Source of the DNA: Bremia lactucae
Taxonomy: Eukaryota; Oomycota; Peronosporomycetes; Peronosporales; Peronosporaceae
Direction of reading: 5' to 3'
NCBI RefSeq assembly: GCF_004359215.1
Contig: NC_090615.1
Coordinates: 6,165,277-6,220,677, forward strand
DNA: 55,401 bases
Part shown: positions 43,721 to 53,689 of the stretch, piece after piece
How the letters are laid out: every line of letters starts with the position of its first letter
How positions within the stretch are numbered: position 1 is the stretch's first letter
Notes under the pieces: generated by a model
The model's input: the letters and a program-made list of their open reading frames with translations, nothing else
What the model was told of the DNA's origin: nothing
Databases searched by the model: none
Translations under genes and position numbers: made by a program

Positions 43721-43812
43721 NCAGACGAACATGTGGGATCCATCCATTGCACGAGTTTGGCTTGAAGTACCCTCAGGTTTTCATTTTTGTAAGCCACTTC
43801 GATGATGAGGTT

Positions 43813-44300
43813 TGGAAATGGAGCATCATTGACCAAATTCAACATGCTGGAAATGACATTGATCTTAATTTGTCTCTGGACAATGAACAATTCACATGTA
43901 GGACTGGTGATCGTGGGCAAGAACCAGACGCTTCTCTCACTCCGGTGGATTTAACTATTGGTGGAGGGGTGATGAGGACTGCACAAAATGCTCCATTTCC
44001 AAGCCTCATCATCGAAGTGGCATTCAAAAATGAATACTTGAGGGCACTTTGAACCAAACTCGTGCGATGGATGGATCCCACATGTTCGTCTATTCAAGTG
44101 GCGATTGGAATCAAAATTTTCTCAGCAAATTTGCGTCGTGTTGCTATCTTGCACCAACGTGGACAGCCGGTTGAAGAAGTGGAGTTTGGCAGAAATCGGC
44201 CAGGTCCGTTGACAATTTCGTTTCCTCTGGCGCTATATACACTGGTGCTGCTTTGCCGCCATCTTGACTGGTCATCAAAATGACTTATAGCCTTGCGAGA
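43813..44300 (+). pseudogene. Uma2-like nuclease-fold protein, copy B
   Basis: SIIDQIQHAGNDIDLNLSLD, GDRGQEPDASLTPVDL and PSLIIEVAFKNEYLRAL, then a stop, LVRWMDPTCSSIQ, and RRVAILHQRGQPVEEVEFGRN. Corresponds to residues about 157-310 of the protein at 50496-51482, but on the opposite strand; the N-terminal half is absent. One stop and a few indels. Confidence 0.82.
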
Positions 44301-44439
44301 AGTGATTGACGCGCGAATGTAGCTTGCATTCAGGCTGACAACCTTAGTTTTTTGGACTATTTCACTCTTATTACAAATGTATCGAGCTAGATTAATTAAT
44401 TACTTCTAATAACAATTTAATAAACATTTATTTATTTCA

Positions 44440-45475
44440 TTCAGCCGTTATGTACAAGGAAGGCATTGGCTTTCCGAGTCCAGTCCATGCCGTAATTCTG
44501 TGCCGTTTCCTGGCTTCCTACTTACAAAGTCTGCCATAACTTGCGTTTCATTGAGTTTATAATTTTCATGATCCTGTTTCCATAATACACTGATTCCATC
44601 CGGTGCTACATACCGATATGATACATTCCATCCGGTCGTCCAAGCCGTTCTATTGTTTGAAAATACACAAGAGCCTATGTGTCACGACCTAGCCAGCGCT
44701 GTCCTATCGTGAAGGCATCATGTTCCACGTACCCCAGAAAAAGCGCGATAATTGTATCAGATATCATAGCTGGGGCTACGACGAACTCGGACTCGGGCGT
44801 CATTTGCATGAACAAGATCTACTCGGCTGTAGAGGTCATGGCTGAAGAAAACATGCTGTTGCTACTCCACGGGGAAGTGATCGACCCGCTTGTCGATCTC
44901 TTTGATAGACAGGCGACGTTCATTGAGTTAATCCTAACGCCCCTCGTCAGTAGGTTCCCACGATCATAGAGCATATAACCATTAAGGAGCAGTCGATTTC
45001 GTGCTACAAGCCCCTCCAAACGTTGCAGATCACAGCACTTGTTGTATAACCGGAACGGCATTTTCCAAGGAGAACCGCATCCGCACAAGTATTGCCTGCT
45101 TGTTAAACTCAAGCATGAGACGCATCGTCAAGCTCTGCTGTAAGCAATTGCCTCGGGATATCCAACATTCTTTCTGGGAACCGACAGTGTCCCGCACGTC
45201 GCATCAAGTGAGCAATTCGGATGTGGCTGTGTGGGCATCTACTCGGCGCATGCGGCGCTTGAGCTCTATGCCGAAGCAATTTAGAATGATCAACAAACTC
45301 GTGTTTTGGTTCATTTGCGTGTGAGAATGAAGCAGACGATTACGGATTAGCGCGCAATTCAAACGGCCAGAATATCTTGAAAAACCTCGCGTGGGTCCCA
45401 GCGACCTATCCGTTCGACCAAGAACGGGTTGTGTCTCTTAAGGCTGTCAAAATAATTGCTTGGCAGCTGTAGCAG
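44440..45475 (+). pseudogene. Dihydroorotase (PyrC-type), copy B
   Basis: 44679 on: AGATTNSDSGV, then VMAEENMLLLLHGEVIDPLVDLFDRQATFIE, the metal-site strand of homodimeric dihydroorotase (third step of pyrimidine synthesis). After a shift the nucleotide sequence still encodes the later part: the GTDSAPH and [12 protein letters not shown] equivalents are in mixed frames at about 45180-45300, and the C-terminal tail lies near 45390-45475. The first half of the enzyme is missing, replaced by non-coding sequence at 44440-44670 that is shared with copy A. The inverted counterpart is at 49490-50400. Confidence 0.85.
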
Positions 45476-45499
45476 TAGATAAGATTGACTAAGGCAGCT

Positions 45500-46900
45500 G
45501 ACGGATCAGACGAAGGTATTGTCCAAGCTTGTGCGCTCGTTTCGGGTCTTCATGGCAAATACTGACATGCGACACATTGGCTCTTGTGAATATACAGATG
45601 CTGAGACCATGGTTGACGCATGGTTGCCACATATTTCGTTTTGCCCATGGTCATGACACTTCCTCATACAATTAAAGCCATCACAAAGCTTAAAAAGTCG
45701 ATAATATCTCGGATACTTGACTAATGCGGTACCAAGATTTCCGACATTATTATCCGGCTGTAGCGGGTCCTGAATTACGACCAATCCGTCGAAAGATACA
45801 GGTAAGATGAGCATTAATGGCGAGCATTTACAGCTGCCATTAAGCGACGTGGTCGATGGAGAGCGTCTTAATGAAGTCGTAGCACAAGCCATGACCCGTG
45901 ACGTCTTGACAGCCGCTTCTTCGCACAACACGACTGCAATTTGATCCACGTGCTGCCGAAAGTCATTGCCATCGACCTGCAAGAAATTCATCATCTGTTG
46001 CTACATAAATATGGTTTGGTTTCATGTCCTTGGTCCGATCCAATGGCCAAATCTGGTACCACACAACACGTTTCGGTCGCGCGGGTTGTTGCTTTCTGGC
46101 ACATTGTTTCAAAATTTCCTTTGCTATGAATTCTCCATTCAGACGCTGCGCTCCCCAGCGTCTCATACCGTGAATTCCAGTGCGTTCAAGCAGCTAGCAG
46201 TGCTGCTTGAAAGTCGATAATGTCGTCATTATCGCCAGCATCATAATTGCGTTGGAGTCTAACAACCGTAGCGATTAAAGCCCCTTGTTCTTGAAGCACG
46301 TCGACCACCACGAGTAACAATTCGTACGATGACAAGCCACCGACGTACGGGTCATTCAGTCCACGCTCGACGAGAACATGTTTCAAATCAGCGGAAGCTC
46401 TCGTAATCAGTAGAATGCGCTTGTCAAGCCTTGTACCAACAAGACACTTGCGACGCCGTTATATGAAATCCAATGACGCTGATTAAATGGAATGTCCACG
46501 GAAACTCGTAGCTCACAACGCTTGCTGTTGCTCTTTTTATTTTGTGTGACGACGACCACGACATTTAACCATCAAATTGAAGCTTTGTGATGACACTTAC
46601 ATCCACAAATACCTTGAAGTCGTGCAAAGAATCTGCAAGTACTGTTAACTCGTTAATTGTAATTCTTCCGTCGCACCAAATACGACGAGTTCCACATCGC
46701 TTGCTTCCGCGTGTAACTTTGTCGGAAACGATTCGTACCCTTCCACTTGCTTGCATTGGTTCAATACCACATGAATCTCTGTACTCACCATGGCAATAGC
46801 CTGTTGCATCCATACCCGTTTCTCTCTTATAATACGTATAAAACTCTGCAATCTCTTCATGTCATACCACTTGCATCCTTGCCGTTTGCTTTTCATACAG
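45500..46900 (-). pseudogene. Non-canonical poly(A) polymerase, TRF4/PAPD5-like, copy B
   Basis: From 46896: a helical REKRVWMQQAIAMVSTEI, then the catalytic-domain part EASDVELVVFGATEEL (DxD-type strand of the nucleotidyltransferase, with the first Asp kept as SDVE) and FVDVSVITKLQFDG. 46386 on: RGLNDPYVGGLSSYELLLVVVDVLQEQ, the GG-[IL]-SSY motif of the central domain. 45994-45506: VIQDPLQPDNNVGNLGTAL, the nucleotide-recognition motif. Order and spacing fit TRF4, which tags RNA for the exosome. Several frames, many stops. Confidence 0.82.
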
Positions 46901-47329
46901 TCACTTCAAATACCCAAACGACAAGCCACCATTTGTCGCTCCTTGATCCTCATCCATCCGTCTTGCTCGCTCCAAATCCGTCGCTTGAATGGTATTACGA
47001 TGCCACTCCAATCGCTCTTCCCACTCTTTCTCTCATATCATGCCTTTGCAATATGTTCTTAGCCCGCGTTCACGATAAGCATCTGCGAACACGTACTGTT
47101 GTCTTCATGAGGAATGAACATGTTTCAATCGCGTCTATCCTGCGTTCCAAGAATACCCGACTGTGATTAGTCAATAATCAACGTACCACATCGAGACAAT
47201 ATTCAATTTTGACTTGTTGAAATAGTAACTAGCCAATCTAAATAAGACTTGGTGGACGGCAATGAAATTCAATCAACATAAGAGCTAATTCCGATCTATG
47301 AGATTCTTTTTGTAGAACTCGTATAATGG

Positions 47330-48110
47330 ATACAAATCCGTGTGCGCCACACGCCTTCCGACACTAAAATACACGACTCGAAACGCGTCGGGGACCAAAT
47401 TCTGAAGATTGGCGTGCCGCCTTCTCCATTCTACGTGGAAATGATTGTTCTACTCCTATCTCGAAGCCCGATGCAGCTCCAGATCCAGCAGCAGCTCCGA
47501 CAGCGACTCCTGCAGCTAGAACGCCTCTTCCGATCCTGTCCCGCAAGCTTTGACACCACCTTCGACCCTTGAATCGGTTGCTGGCGTCGATCATTACTGG
47601 TCATGTCTGGGCATTCCTTTTGTCGTGAGAAATGGAGTTTTAATCGTCTATGGACGGCCGAATGGCTGAAAACATCTCAGAATACGGCGGCTACTTTAAC
47701 GACGTTCGAGGAAGTCGACATGTCGAAGCTTATGGATCTATTTCTCAAAAAGTACAAGGACGCGTTTGAAGCCAAGCACGGTGTAAAGGTGGGTTTCTAT
47801 CGGCTTTTGTGAACGCCAATGCTTTAGCTATATTAAAAGTTTCTGGTGTCAGCAATATTAGAAATTTCTGGGGTCAGCCATATTAAAAGTTCCTGGGTCA
47901 GTAATATGGTTGACGAACAGCGACAGGAGATTGAGTATCGAGATGAGAGTAGCTATGTCGATTCCCAAAGATCTGGTTACAATAGTGCTGAAAATACCGA
48001 TTCCATGAACTTTGCAGATGTGGTAAAAGGACTCGCGAACCTTGCAAACTCGTGGGCGTGATGGCAAATTGAAGCTGGAAGAAATGACGGGTGGCAACTT
48101 TACGGCGGGG
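47330..48110 (+). pseudogene. 2-oxoglutarate dehydrogenase E2 catalytic-domain fragment
   Basis: An Ala/Pro linker (SKPDAAPDPAAAPTATPAAR, 47460-47520). [28 protein letters not shown] and [17 protein letters not shown] (about 47655-47800), the start of the acyltransferase domain. Then MNFADVVKGLANLAN and GKLKLEEMTGGNFT (about 48005-48105). A 25-bp triple repeat interrupts it. The HHxxxDG catalytic end and most of the lipoyl domain are missing. TCA-cycle succinyltransferase, dead copy. Confidence 0.85.
47830..47904. repeat. 25-bp tandem repeat, three copies
   Basis: Starts at 47830, 47855 and 47880. Each unit is about ATATTAAAAGTTTCTGG followed by TGTCAGCA-like sequence, with 2-4 differences. 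It lies within the E2 pseudogene and is not part of any E2 gene I know. Confidence 0.85.
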
Positions 48111-48199
48111 TCTAGGGTCTTTAAGAGTTAGGCAGATTATTGACCAAGCACCTTCGGGTTTTCTTGGGGCGCATAATAGACGCGATTGAAACATACTCG

Positions 48200-48669
48200 T
48201 TCTACGATTTACGATGCCAGAAGAAGAGACGCCGACACATCGCCATTCTCTGCTGTTTTGTGAGCTTTTGCCGCTCGAGTGCGGACTCACGACATCTTGC
48301 GGCGTTTGCATGGGCCATGACGTGAGTGTGAACGCACATGTTGCGTCTCGAGCTTAGGCACCCCACACGGCCGTCATGTGAGCGCGTTCGTCGTAATGTT
48401 CTTGTCGACACTTTTTCTTAATCTTTTCGACGCACTTGGCCATTTCAAGGACCGCCCGAGTGCAATAAAGGAGTTTCTTCGCGTTTGGATACGCGTGTTT
48501 GTGTAGGATAGTACTAACGACGAAAGCGATACGGTCTTGCTTGTACCCGTGGGCATTTCGAGCAAACAGTGGCCATGTGCATCGAAAGATCGCATGAGCT
48601 CCCGCTTGTACTGGAGCTGCTCCGAGTACATGCGGTCGTACAAGAAGATCAATTCCTGTCGACTTTCAT
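48200..48669 (-). pseudogene. XPD/RAD3 helicase N-terminal fragment, copy A
   Basis: The start ATG at 48669 is in a frame that soon shifts. LYDRMYSEQLQYKREL, SFDAHGHCLLEMPTGTSKTVSLSSL (Walker A, with the second Gly of GTGKT read as Ser) and ALGRSLKW follow, then RNMCVHTHV (the LCIHP equivalent near the Fe-S region) at about 48330-48310. Only motif I and its surroundings remain. XPD is the TFIIH 5'-3' DNA helicase. It is divergent from the TRF4 piece beginning at 48740. Confidence 0.85.
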
Positions 48670-48739
48670 TGCGGAGAGGCGACGTGAAAGACGCAGTGAC
48701 GCCACGCAAGAGCCACTCGAGTCCGCGTAAACGCCTCTT

Positions 48740-49490
48740 AAAGAAAATACTGACGGCGCACAGGTCGGCTTTTGATTACTTGTCCCCGTTTCAGGACGCC
48801 CCAGGTCTTTCGCGTCACGGCAGTGCCATTTCGACCGCTTCGAGGTCGCAAATCGAACAAGTAATCGATCGTCTCTTCGGTTTAGTGCTTGTCGGATATG
48901 TCCGAGTGCGCTCGTGTGTACTCCAGATTCTTCCTATTACGATTCGCTTGCTCCGACACCATCATCACGACTCGTTCGAAATCCAATCCTTAGTCCGATA
49001 GAACATGTTGTGATGCTTAAAGAACAAGAGCAACAGGCCATGGAACGGGCTTCTTGGATCCAATGGATCATTGAAGCGGCCGAGAACGAGCGAGCTCGCC
49101 GTCGAAACGTATTGAAACCGCCCCAATGTAAAGAAGAAGAGGAAATCGAACGCAGACGTCAGCGGGCGATTGCAATGATTGAGAAGAAACATGCGGCAAG
49201 GATGCGAGAAATGGTTTTGGATAATATGATAAGAGAGAAACGGGTATGGGTGCAACAGGCTATTGCCATGATGAGTACGGAGATTCAAGTGGCATTAGAA
49301 TTAATACAAGCAAGTGGAAGGGTACGAATCGTTTGCGACAAAGTATCAAGCGGAAGCAAGCGATGTGGAGCTCGTCAAATTTGGTGCTACAGAAATATTA
49401 CAATTGACGAGTCAAGAGTACTTACAGACCATTTGCACGACGTGGAGGTCTTTGTGGATGTACTTATCTACTGCTGCAGCTGCCAAGCAA
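48740..49490 (+). pseudogene. TRF4-like poly(A) polymerase N-terminal fragment, copy A
   Basis: AHRSAFDYLSPFQDAPGLSR (48757 on), then in a shifted frame LSPIEHVVMLKEQEQQAMERASW and a long Arg/Glu helix to REKRVWVQQAIAMMSTEI, as in copies B and C. Then pieces of the catalytic strand (ASDVELVKFGATE in one frame, HDVEVFVDV in another). It ends against the dihydroorotase tail. The longest N-terminal part of the three copies: 204 codons open from 48914. Confidence 0.78.
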
Positions 49491-50400
49491 TTATTCTGAC
49501 AGCCTTAAGAGGCACAACTCGTTCTTGAGTCGAACGAATAGGTCGCTGGGACCTACCACGCGAGGTTTTTCAAGACAATCTGGCCGTTTGAAATGCGCGC
49601 TAATCCGTAATCGTCTGCTTCATTCTCACACGCAAATGAACCAAAAAGCGAGCTTGTTGATCATTCTTAATTGCTTCGGCATAGAGCTCAAGCGCCGCAT
49701 GCGCCGAGTAGATGCCCACACAGCCACATCCGAATTGTTCACTCGATGCGACGTGCGGGGCACTGTCGGTTCCCAGAAAGAATGTTGGATTTCTCGAGGC
49801 AATTGCTTTCAGCAGAGCGTGACGATGCGTCTCATGCTTGAGTTTAACAAGCAGGCAAAACTTGTGCGGATGTAATTCTCCTTGAAGAATGGCGTTTTGG
49901 TTATACAACAACTGCTGTCGTCTGCAACGTTGGAAGGGGCTTGTAGCACGAAATCAACTGCTCCTTGGTGGTAATGTGCTCCTTGTTGGTTATGTGCTTC
50001 ATGACGATCTTGAGTCGTGGAAACCTACTGACGAGGGGCTTCAAGGATTGCTTAATTAACGTCGCCTCTCTATCAAAGAGATCGACAAACGGGTCGGTCA
50101 CTTCCCCGTGGACTAGCAACGGCATGTTTCCTCCAGCCATGATCTCTAGAACGGGGTAGATCTGTTCATGCAAATGACGCCCGGGTCCGAGTTCTTCATA
50201 GTTCCGGTAGAAATCAGTGTATAATGGAAACAGGATTATGAAAGCTATAGACCTCAATGAAACGCAAGCCATGGCAGAATTTGGAAGTAGGAAGCCAGGA
50301 AACGGTACAGAAGTACGCATGGACTGGTCTACGGAAAGCCAATGCTTTTTTGTACACATGAGAAGGAGAAACCAGCTACGGCCTAATGAAACAAATGGGT
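49490..50400 (-). pseudogene. Dihydroorotase (PyrC-type), copy A
   Basis: 50359-49901: YPVLEIMAGGNMPLLVHGEVTDPFVDLFDREATLI, LVSRFPRLKIVMKHIT (metal-binding His in HGEV and in HIT). 49911-49600: [31 protein letters not shown] (catalytic Asp) and [19 protein letters not shown]. The C-terminal tail lies at 49590-49495 in another frame. It lacks the N-terminal HxH-bearing part and has a frame break before YPVLE. The catalytic residues that remain are mostly intact. Inverted counterpart of 44440-45475. Confidence 0.9.
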
Positions 50401-50495
50401 GTTGTTAAATTGTCTTTAGAAGTATTTCACAAACCCGATATGCAGGGCAATGTAGTTAAACGGTTGAAAAACCTAGTTGTCAGCCTGAACGGAAG

Positions 50496-51482
50496 CTACA
50501 TTCGCGCGTCAATCACTCTTCGCAGGGCAATAAGGTCGATAACAATTTGATCATTTTCATGACCAGTCAAAGATGGCGGCAAAACAGCACCAGTGTATAT
50601 TGCGCCAAGACGAAATGAAATTGTCAACGGACCTGGGCGATTCTGCCCAAACTCCACTTCTTCAATTGGCTGTCCAAGTTGGTGCAAGATAGCAACTCGA
50701 CGCAAATTTACTGAGAACATTTTGATTCCGATCGCCACTTGAACCGACGAATATGTGGGATCCATCCACCGCACGAGTTTGGCTCGAAGTGCCCTCAGGG
50801 TTTCATTTTTGTAAGCCACTTCAATAATGAGGTTTGGAAATGGAGCATTTTCTGCAGCCCTCATCACACCTCCACCGATCGTTAGATTCACTGGAGTGAG
50901 AGAAGAGTCTGGTTCTTGTCCACGATCGCCAGTTCTACATGTGAATTGTTCAATGTCCAATGATGAAATGAGGTGAATATCATTTCCTGCTTCTAAAATT
51001 TGCTCAATGATCGACTTTGTAATCGCGCTTGTCGCGCCGCTGTGCACTGGAGACGGCAGACTGTAGATGAGTACTCGTCCCTTTTGGTTTTCATCACTAA
51101 ACGGCTCGTAAACCCAACGTCTCAAGCGTCCGTCGTTGTTGTTGAGCCATCGCTTAAACTCTTTCCACGTACATAAGCTGCTGACAACAACAGGCCCCCA
51201 CGAAGCGTCTCCATCTTCATCAACAAACGGAGCGCTGCCAGTCGGGCTGTCTAACTTTTCCTGTAAGGCTTGCTTCGCCTTCACAACGTCCTCCGCGTAA
51301 ATTGCATTCCTTTTCCTCATATTTGCAACAGTAAGAGCTGGCGAAGACGAAGTTGACACGGAGGAGGCAGCACTTGTCCCAACTCTTGACGTTCTTTGTC
51401 GCTTCTCAAAGTCGTTTGCTAGCATCTCGTTATGTCTTTCCTTTACCTTTCTCAGTTTGAGTTGTTTATGTTGCAAAAACAA
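50496..51482 (-). CDS. Uma2-like restriction-endonuclease-fold protein
   Basis: An intact 328-codon frame. Residues 1-75 are basic and Ser-rich with a helix; 90-140 contain W residues (WGPVVVSSLCTWKEFKRWL, RWVYEPF); 150-310 form the likely core: GQEPDSSLTPV (PD at 191-192), NLIIEVAYKNETLRALRAKLVRWMDP (E221-V-A-Y-K225), QVAIGIKMF. PD, then E-V, then a helix and a WxDP-type motif fits the PD-(D/E)xK-like Uma2 fold, but the Lys position differs. Two partial copies lie at 43490-44300. Family assignment is from motif order, not a search. Could be a domesticated, transposon or effector domain. Confidence 0.62.
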   Translation of the reverse strand: MFLQHKQLKLRKVKERHNEMLANDFEKRQRTSRVGTSAASSVSTSSSPALTVANMRKRNAIYAEDVVKAKQALQEKLDSPTGSAPFVDEDGDASWGPVVVSSLCTWKEFKRWLNNNDGRLRRWVYEPFSDENQKGRVLIYSLPSPVHSGATSAITKSIIEQILEAGNDIHLISSLDIEQFTCRTGDRGQEPDSSLTPVNLTIGGGVMRAAENAPFPNLIIEVAYKNETLRALRAKLVRWMDPTYSSVQVAIGIKMFSVNLRRVAILHQLGQPIEEVEFGQNRPGPLTISFRLGAIYTGAVLPPSLTGHENDQIVIDLIALRRVIDARM

Positions 51483-51504
51483 TAAATTTTTAATGAATTG
51501 ACTA

Positions 51505-51745
51505 AAAGCACGGAAATGTCATCACTTACGCGACGGCGACGCTGCGGCAACTGGACGTGGCATCTCAGTTCGCACGTTGCCTCGTCATAACCAACCTCGT
51601 GCCCCTCGAGTTCTACGCTGAAGCTCGTAAATCGATCGTCAAGCTCGCGTTTTTCCGTTCATTTGCGTGCAAGAACGATGGTCATGATACTTCCTCGTAC
51701 AATCAAAGCCATCACAAAGCTTTAAAAAAGTCGGAATAGTCTCAA
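51505..51745 (+). pseudogene. Dihydroorotase N-terminal fragment, copy C
   Basis: RDGDAA at 51530 (the HLRDG metal site without the histidines visible), then VASQFARCLVITNLVPL in the frame of 51557, the MPNLxPP strand of PyrC, then about 40 codons of decaying helix (SYNQSHHKAL). It supplies the N-terminal part that copies A and B lack, and is truncated right before TRF4-like sequence. Confidence 0.65.
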
Positions 51746-51749
51746 AAAC

Positions 51750-52440
51750 TTGCCTAATGCGGCAACAGAATTTGCCGACGTTATTATCAGGCTAAAGCGG
51801 GTCCTGAATATGAGCAATCCGTCGTGAGATACAGGTAGCATGAGCATCAATGGCGAGCATTTAAAGCTAGCTGCCAATGGGCGACGAATGCCTGGTCGAT
51901 GGGGAGAGCGTCTTAATGAAGACGTAGTTCAAGCCATGACCCGAGACGTCTTGAAAATTTGATCCACGTGCTGCCGAAAGTCATTGCTATCGAACTGCAA
52001 AAAATTCATCATATGTTGCCCAGTAAATATGATTCTGGTTTGATGTTCTTGGTCCGATCCAATGGCTAAATCTGGTACCACACAACACGTTTCAGTCGCG
52101 CGGGTTGTTGCTTTCTGGTACATTGTTTCAAAATTTCCTTTGCTATGAATTCTTCCTTCAAACGCTGCACTCCATACCGTGAATTCCAGTGCGTACGAGC
52201 AGGTGGCAGTGTTGCTTGAAAGTCGTCAACGTCGTCATTATCGCCAGCATCATGGATGCGTTGCAGTCTAACAACGCAAACGATTCGTACCCTTCCACTT
52301 GCTTGCATTGGTTCAATGCCTCTTGAATCTCTGTACTCACCATAGCAATAGCCTGTTGCATCCATACCCGTTTCTCTCTTATGATACGTATAATGAAACG
52401 GGGACAAGTAATCAAAAGCCGACCTGTGCGACGTCAATTT
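51750..52440 (-). pseudogene. TRF4-like poly(A) polymerase, copy C
   Basis: 52437 on: SAFDYLSPFHY, then IREKRVWMQQAIAMVSTEIQEALNQCKQVEGYESFA (52391-52280). The nucleotidyltransferase strand is deleted. Then LQRIHDAGDNDDVDDF and the C-terminal part as in copy B (ATRATETCCVVPDLA, 52123-51929). Colinear with copy B, the two share 45640-46260 and 51670-52280 in the same orientation. Confidence 0.75.
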
Positions 52441-52518
52441 CTTCTTTAAAAGGGGGTTTACGCGGACTCGAGTGGCTCTTGCGTGGTGTCACCGCGTCTT
52501 TCACGTCGCCTCTCCGCA

Positions 52519-53080
52519 ATGAAAGTCGACATTGATGAGTTGAAAGTGATCGTCTTGTACGACCGCATGTACTCGGAGCAGCTCCAGTACAAGCGGGAGC
52601 TCAAGCGATCTTTCGATGCACATGGCCACTGTATGCTCGAAATGCCCACGGGTACAAGCAAGACCGTATCGCTTTCGTCGTTCGTACTATCCTACACAAA
52701 CACGCGTATCCAAACGCGAAGAAACTCCTTTAGTGCACTCGGGCGGTCCCTGAAATGGCCAAGTGCGTCGAAAAGATTTAGAAAGCAGTGTCGACAAGAA
52801 CATTACGACGAACGCGCTCACATGACGGCAGTGTGGGGTGCCTAAGCTCGAGACGCAATATGTGCGTCCATCCTCACGTTATGGCCCATCCAGACGTCTG
52901 GGGCATATGCCGCAAGATGACGGCGTCGTGAGTCCGCACTCGAGCGGCAAAGCTCGCGAAACAGCAGAAAATGGCGATGTGTAAGCCGTCTCTTCTTTTA
53001 GTTTCGGCTGCGGCAGCATTGTTCGCAAAGACTCCGACCACGAGAGAAATCCGCGAGCAAGCCTTATGAAGGGCGAGGGC
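52519..53080 (+). pseudogene. XPD/RAD3 helicase N-terminal fragment, copy C
   Basis: The ATG at 52519 opens MKVDIDELKVIVLYDRMYSEQLQYKRELKRSFDAHGHCMLEMPTGTSKTV, i.e. XPD residues 1-50 including Walker A. AVPEMAKCVEKI is readable just after a shift (52745-52780), and RRNMCVHPHV at about 52850-52885. It then decays (RAAKLAKQQKMAMCK) to about 53080. The best preserved of the two XPD copies. Head-to-head with TRF4 copy C. Confidence 0.88.
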
Positions 53081-53263
53081 ATTTCTATAGATCGAATCGT
53101 TCCGATCGACGAGGTGAGTTCTGACAATGTCAGGGAGAATTGAACTCAAGCGCTTCGCGTACCCTCGCACTGCCTTGGCAATAGCCTTGGCTTCTTTTAT
53201 CCGAACACAGCGAGGCGAGCTTGACACCATGACGAAGCCTGTCATATTGGCGCCGACCTGACA

Positions 53264-53503
53264 TGTAATGGGACACCCATCGGTTGGAGAACCGTTGTTG
53301 TGGTACATTTTCTTTATGGGCAAAATACCCTTTTATGGATTTTAAATTTTTTAGTTAGTTAAATCTCATTTATTATGGGTAACAAATGTGTCGCCGCCAG
53401 ATATAAATCTGGCGGCCGAAATTTATTTTAAATTAGCTAGGGTAAGGTTTTTAGATTTATAAAGTTAAATAAAGTGCAGTTCCCCTTTTGATCTTAAAGC
53501 GTC
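53264..53503 (+). repeat. Family D LTR fragment
   Basis: Starts TGTAATGGGACACCCATCGG, the 5' end of the element 2 LTR in plus orientation, and includes the CCGCCAGATATAAATCTGGCGG inverted repeat (53395-53416). It is truncated at about 53503. Confidence 0.85.
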
Positions 53504-53505
53504 AA

Positions 53506-53685
53506 GTCACTACTGACACTCAGAATGATGCCACCTCGGCCGACCACACTCGGTGGACTTAGGCACGTATCTCGGAGATATTGCACCCTTGACGATTTGG
53601 ACTAAGGCCAACAATGCTTTCAGCGTTTAGTGAATCGTTATTACAACGAGTGTCACTCGACGGGCCTTCCTAAGGCTTGTGTAAC
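53506..53685 (-). pseudogene. Family D protease-region fragment
   Basis: Matches 18217-18390 (CACTACTGACA, GATGCCACCTCGGCCGA, GCCAACAATGCTTTCAGC) in the same plus-strand sense, that is, antisense to pol. The LTR fragment beside it has the opposite orientation, so the two are rearranged. Confidence 0.75.
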
Positions 53686-53689
53686 GGGG

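Noticed and set aside
43355..53080. Helitron-mediated gene capture as the cause of the graveyard
   Set aside because: I found no RepHel or clear Helitron ends, and gene order is consistent between copies, which fits segmental duplication better. Not excluded.
52874..53323. A 149-codon minus-strand ORF as a host gene
   Set aside because: It starts inside the family D LTR fragment, runs antisense to the decaying XPD copy, and shows no recognisable domain.
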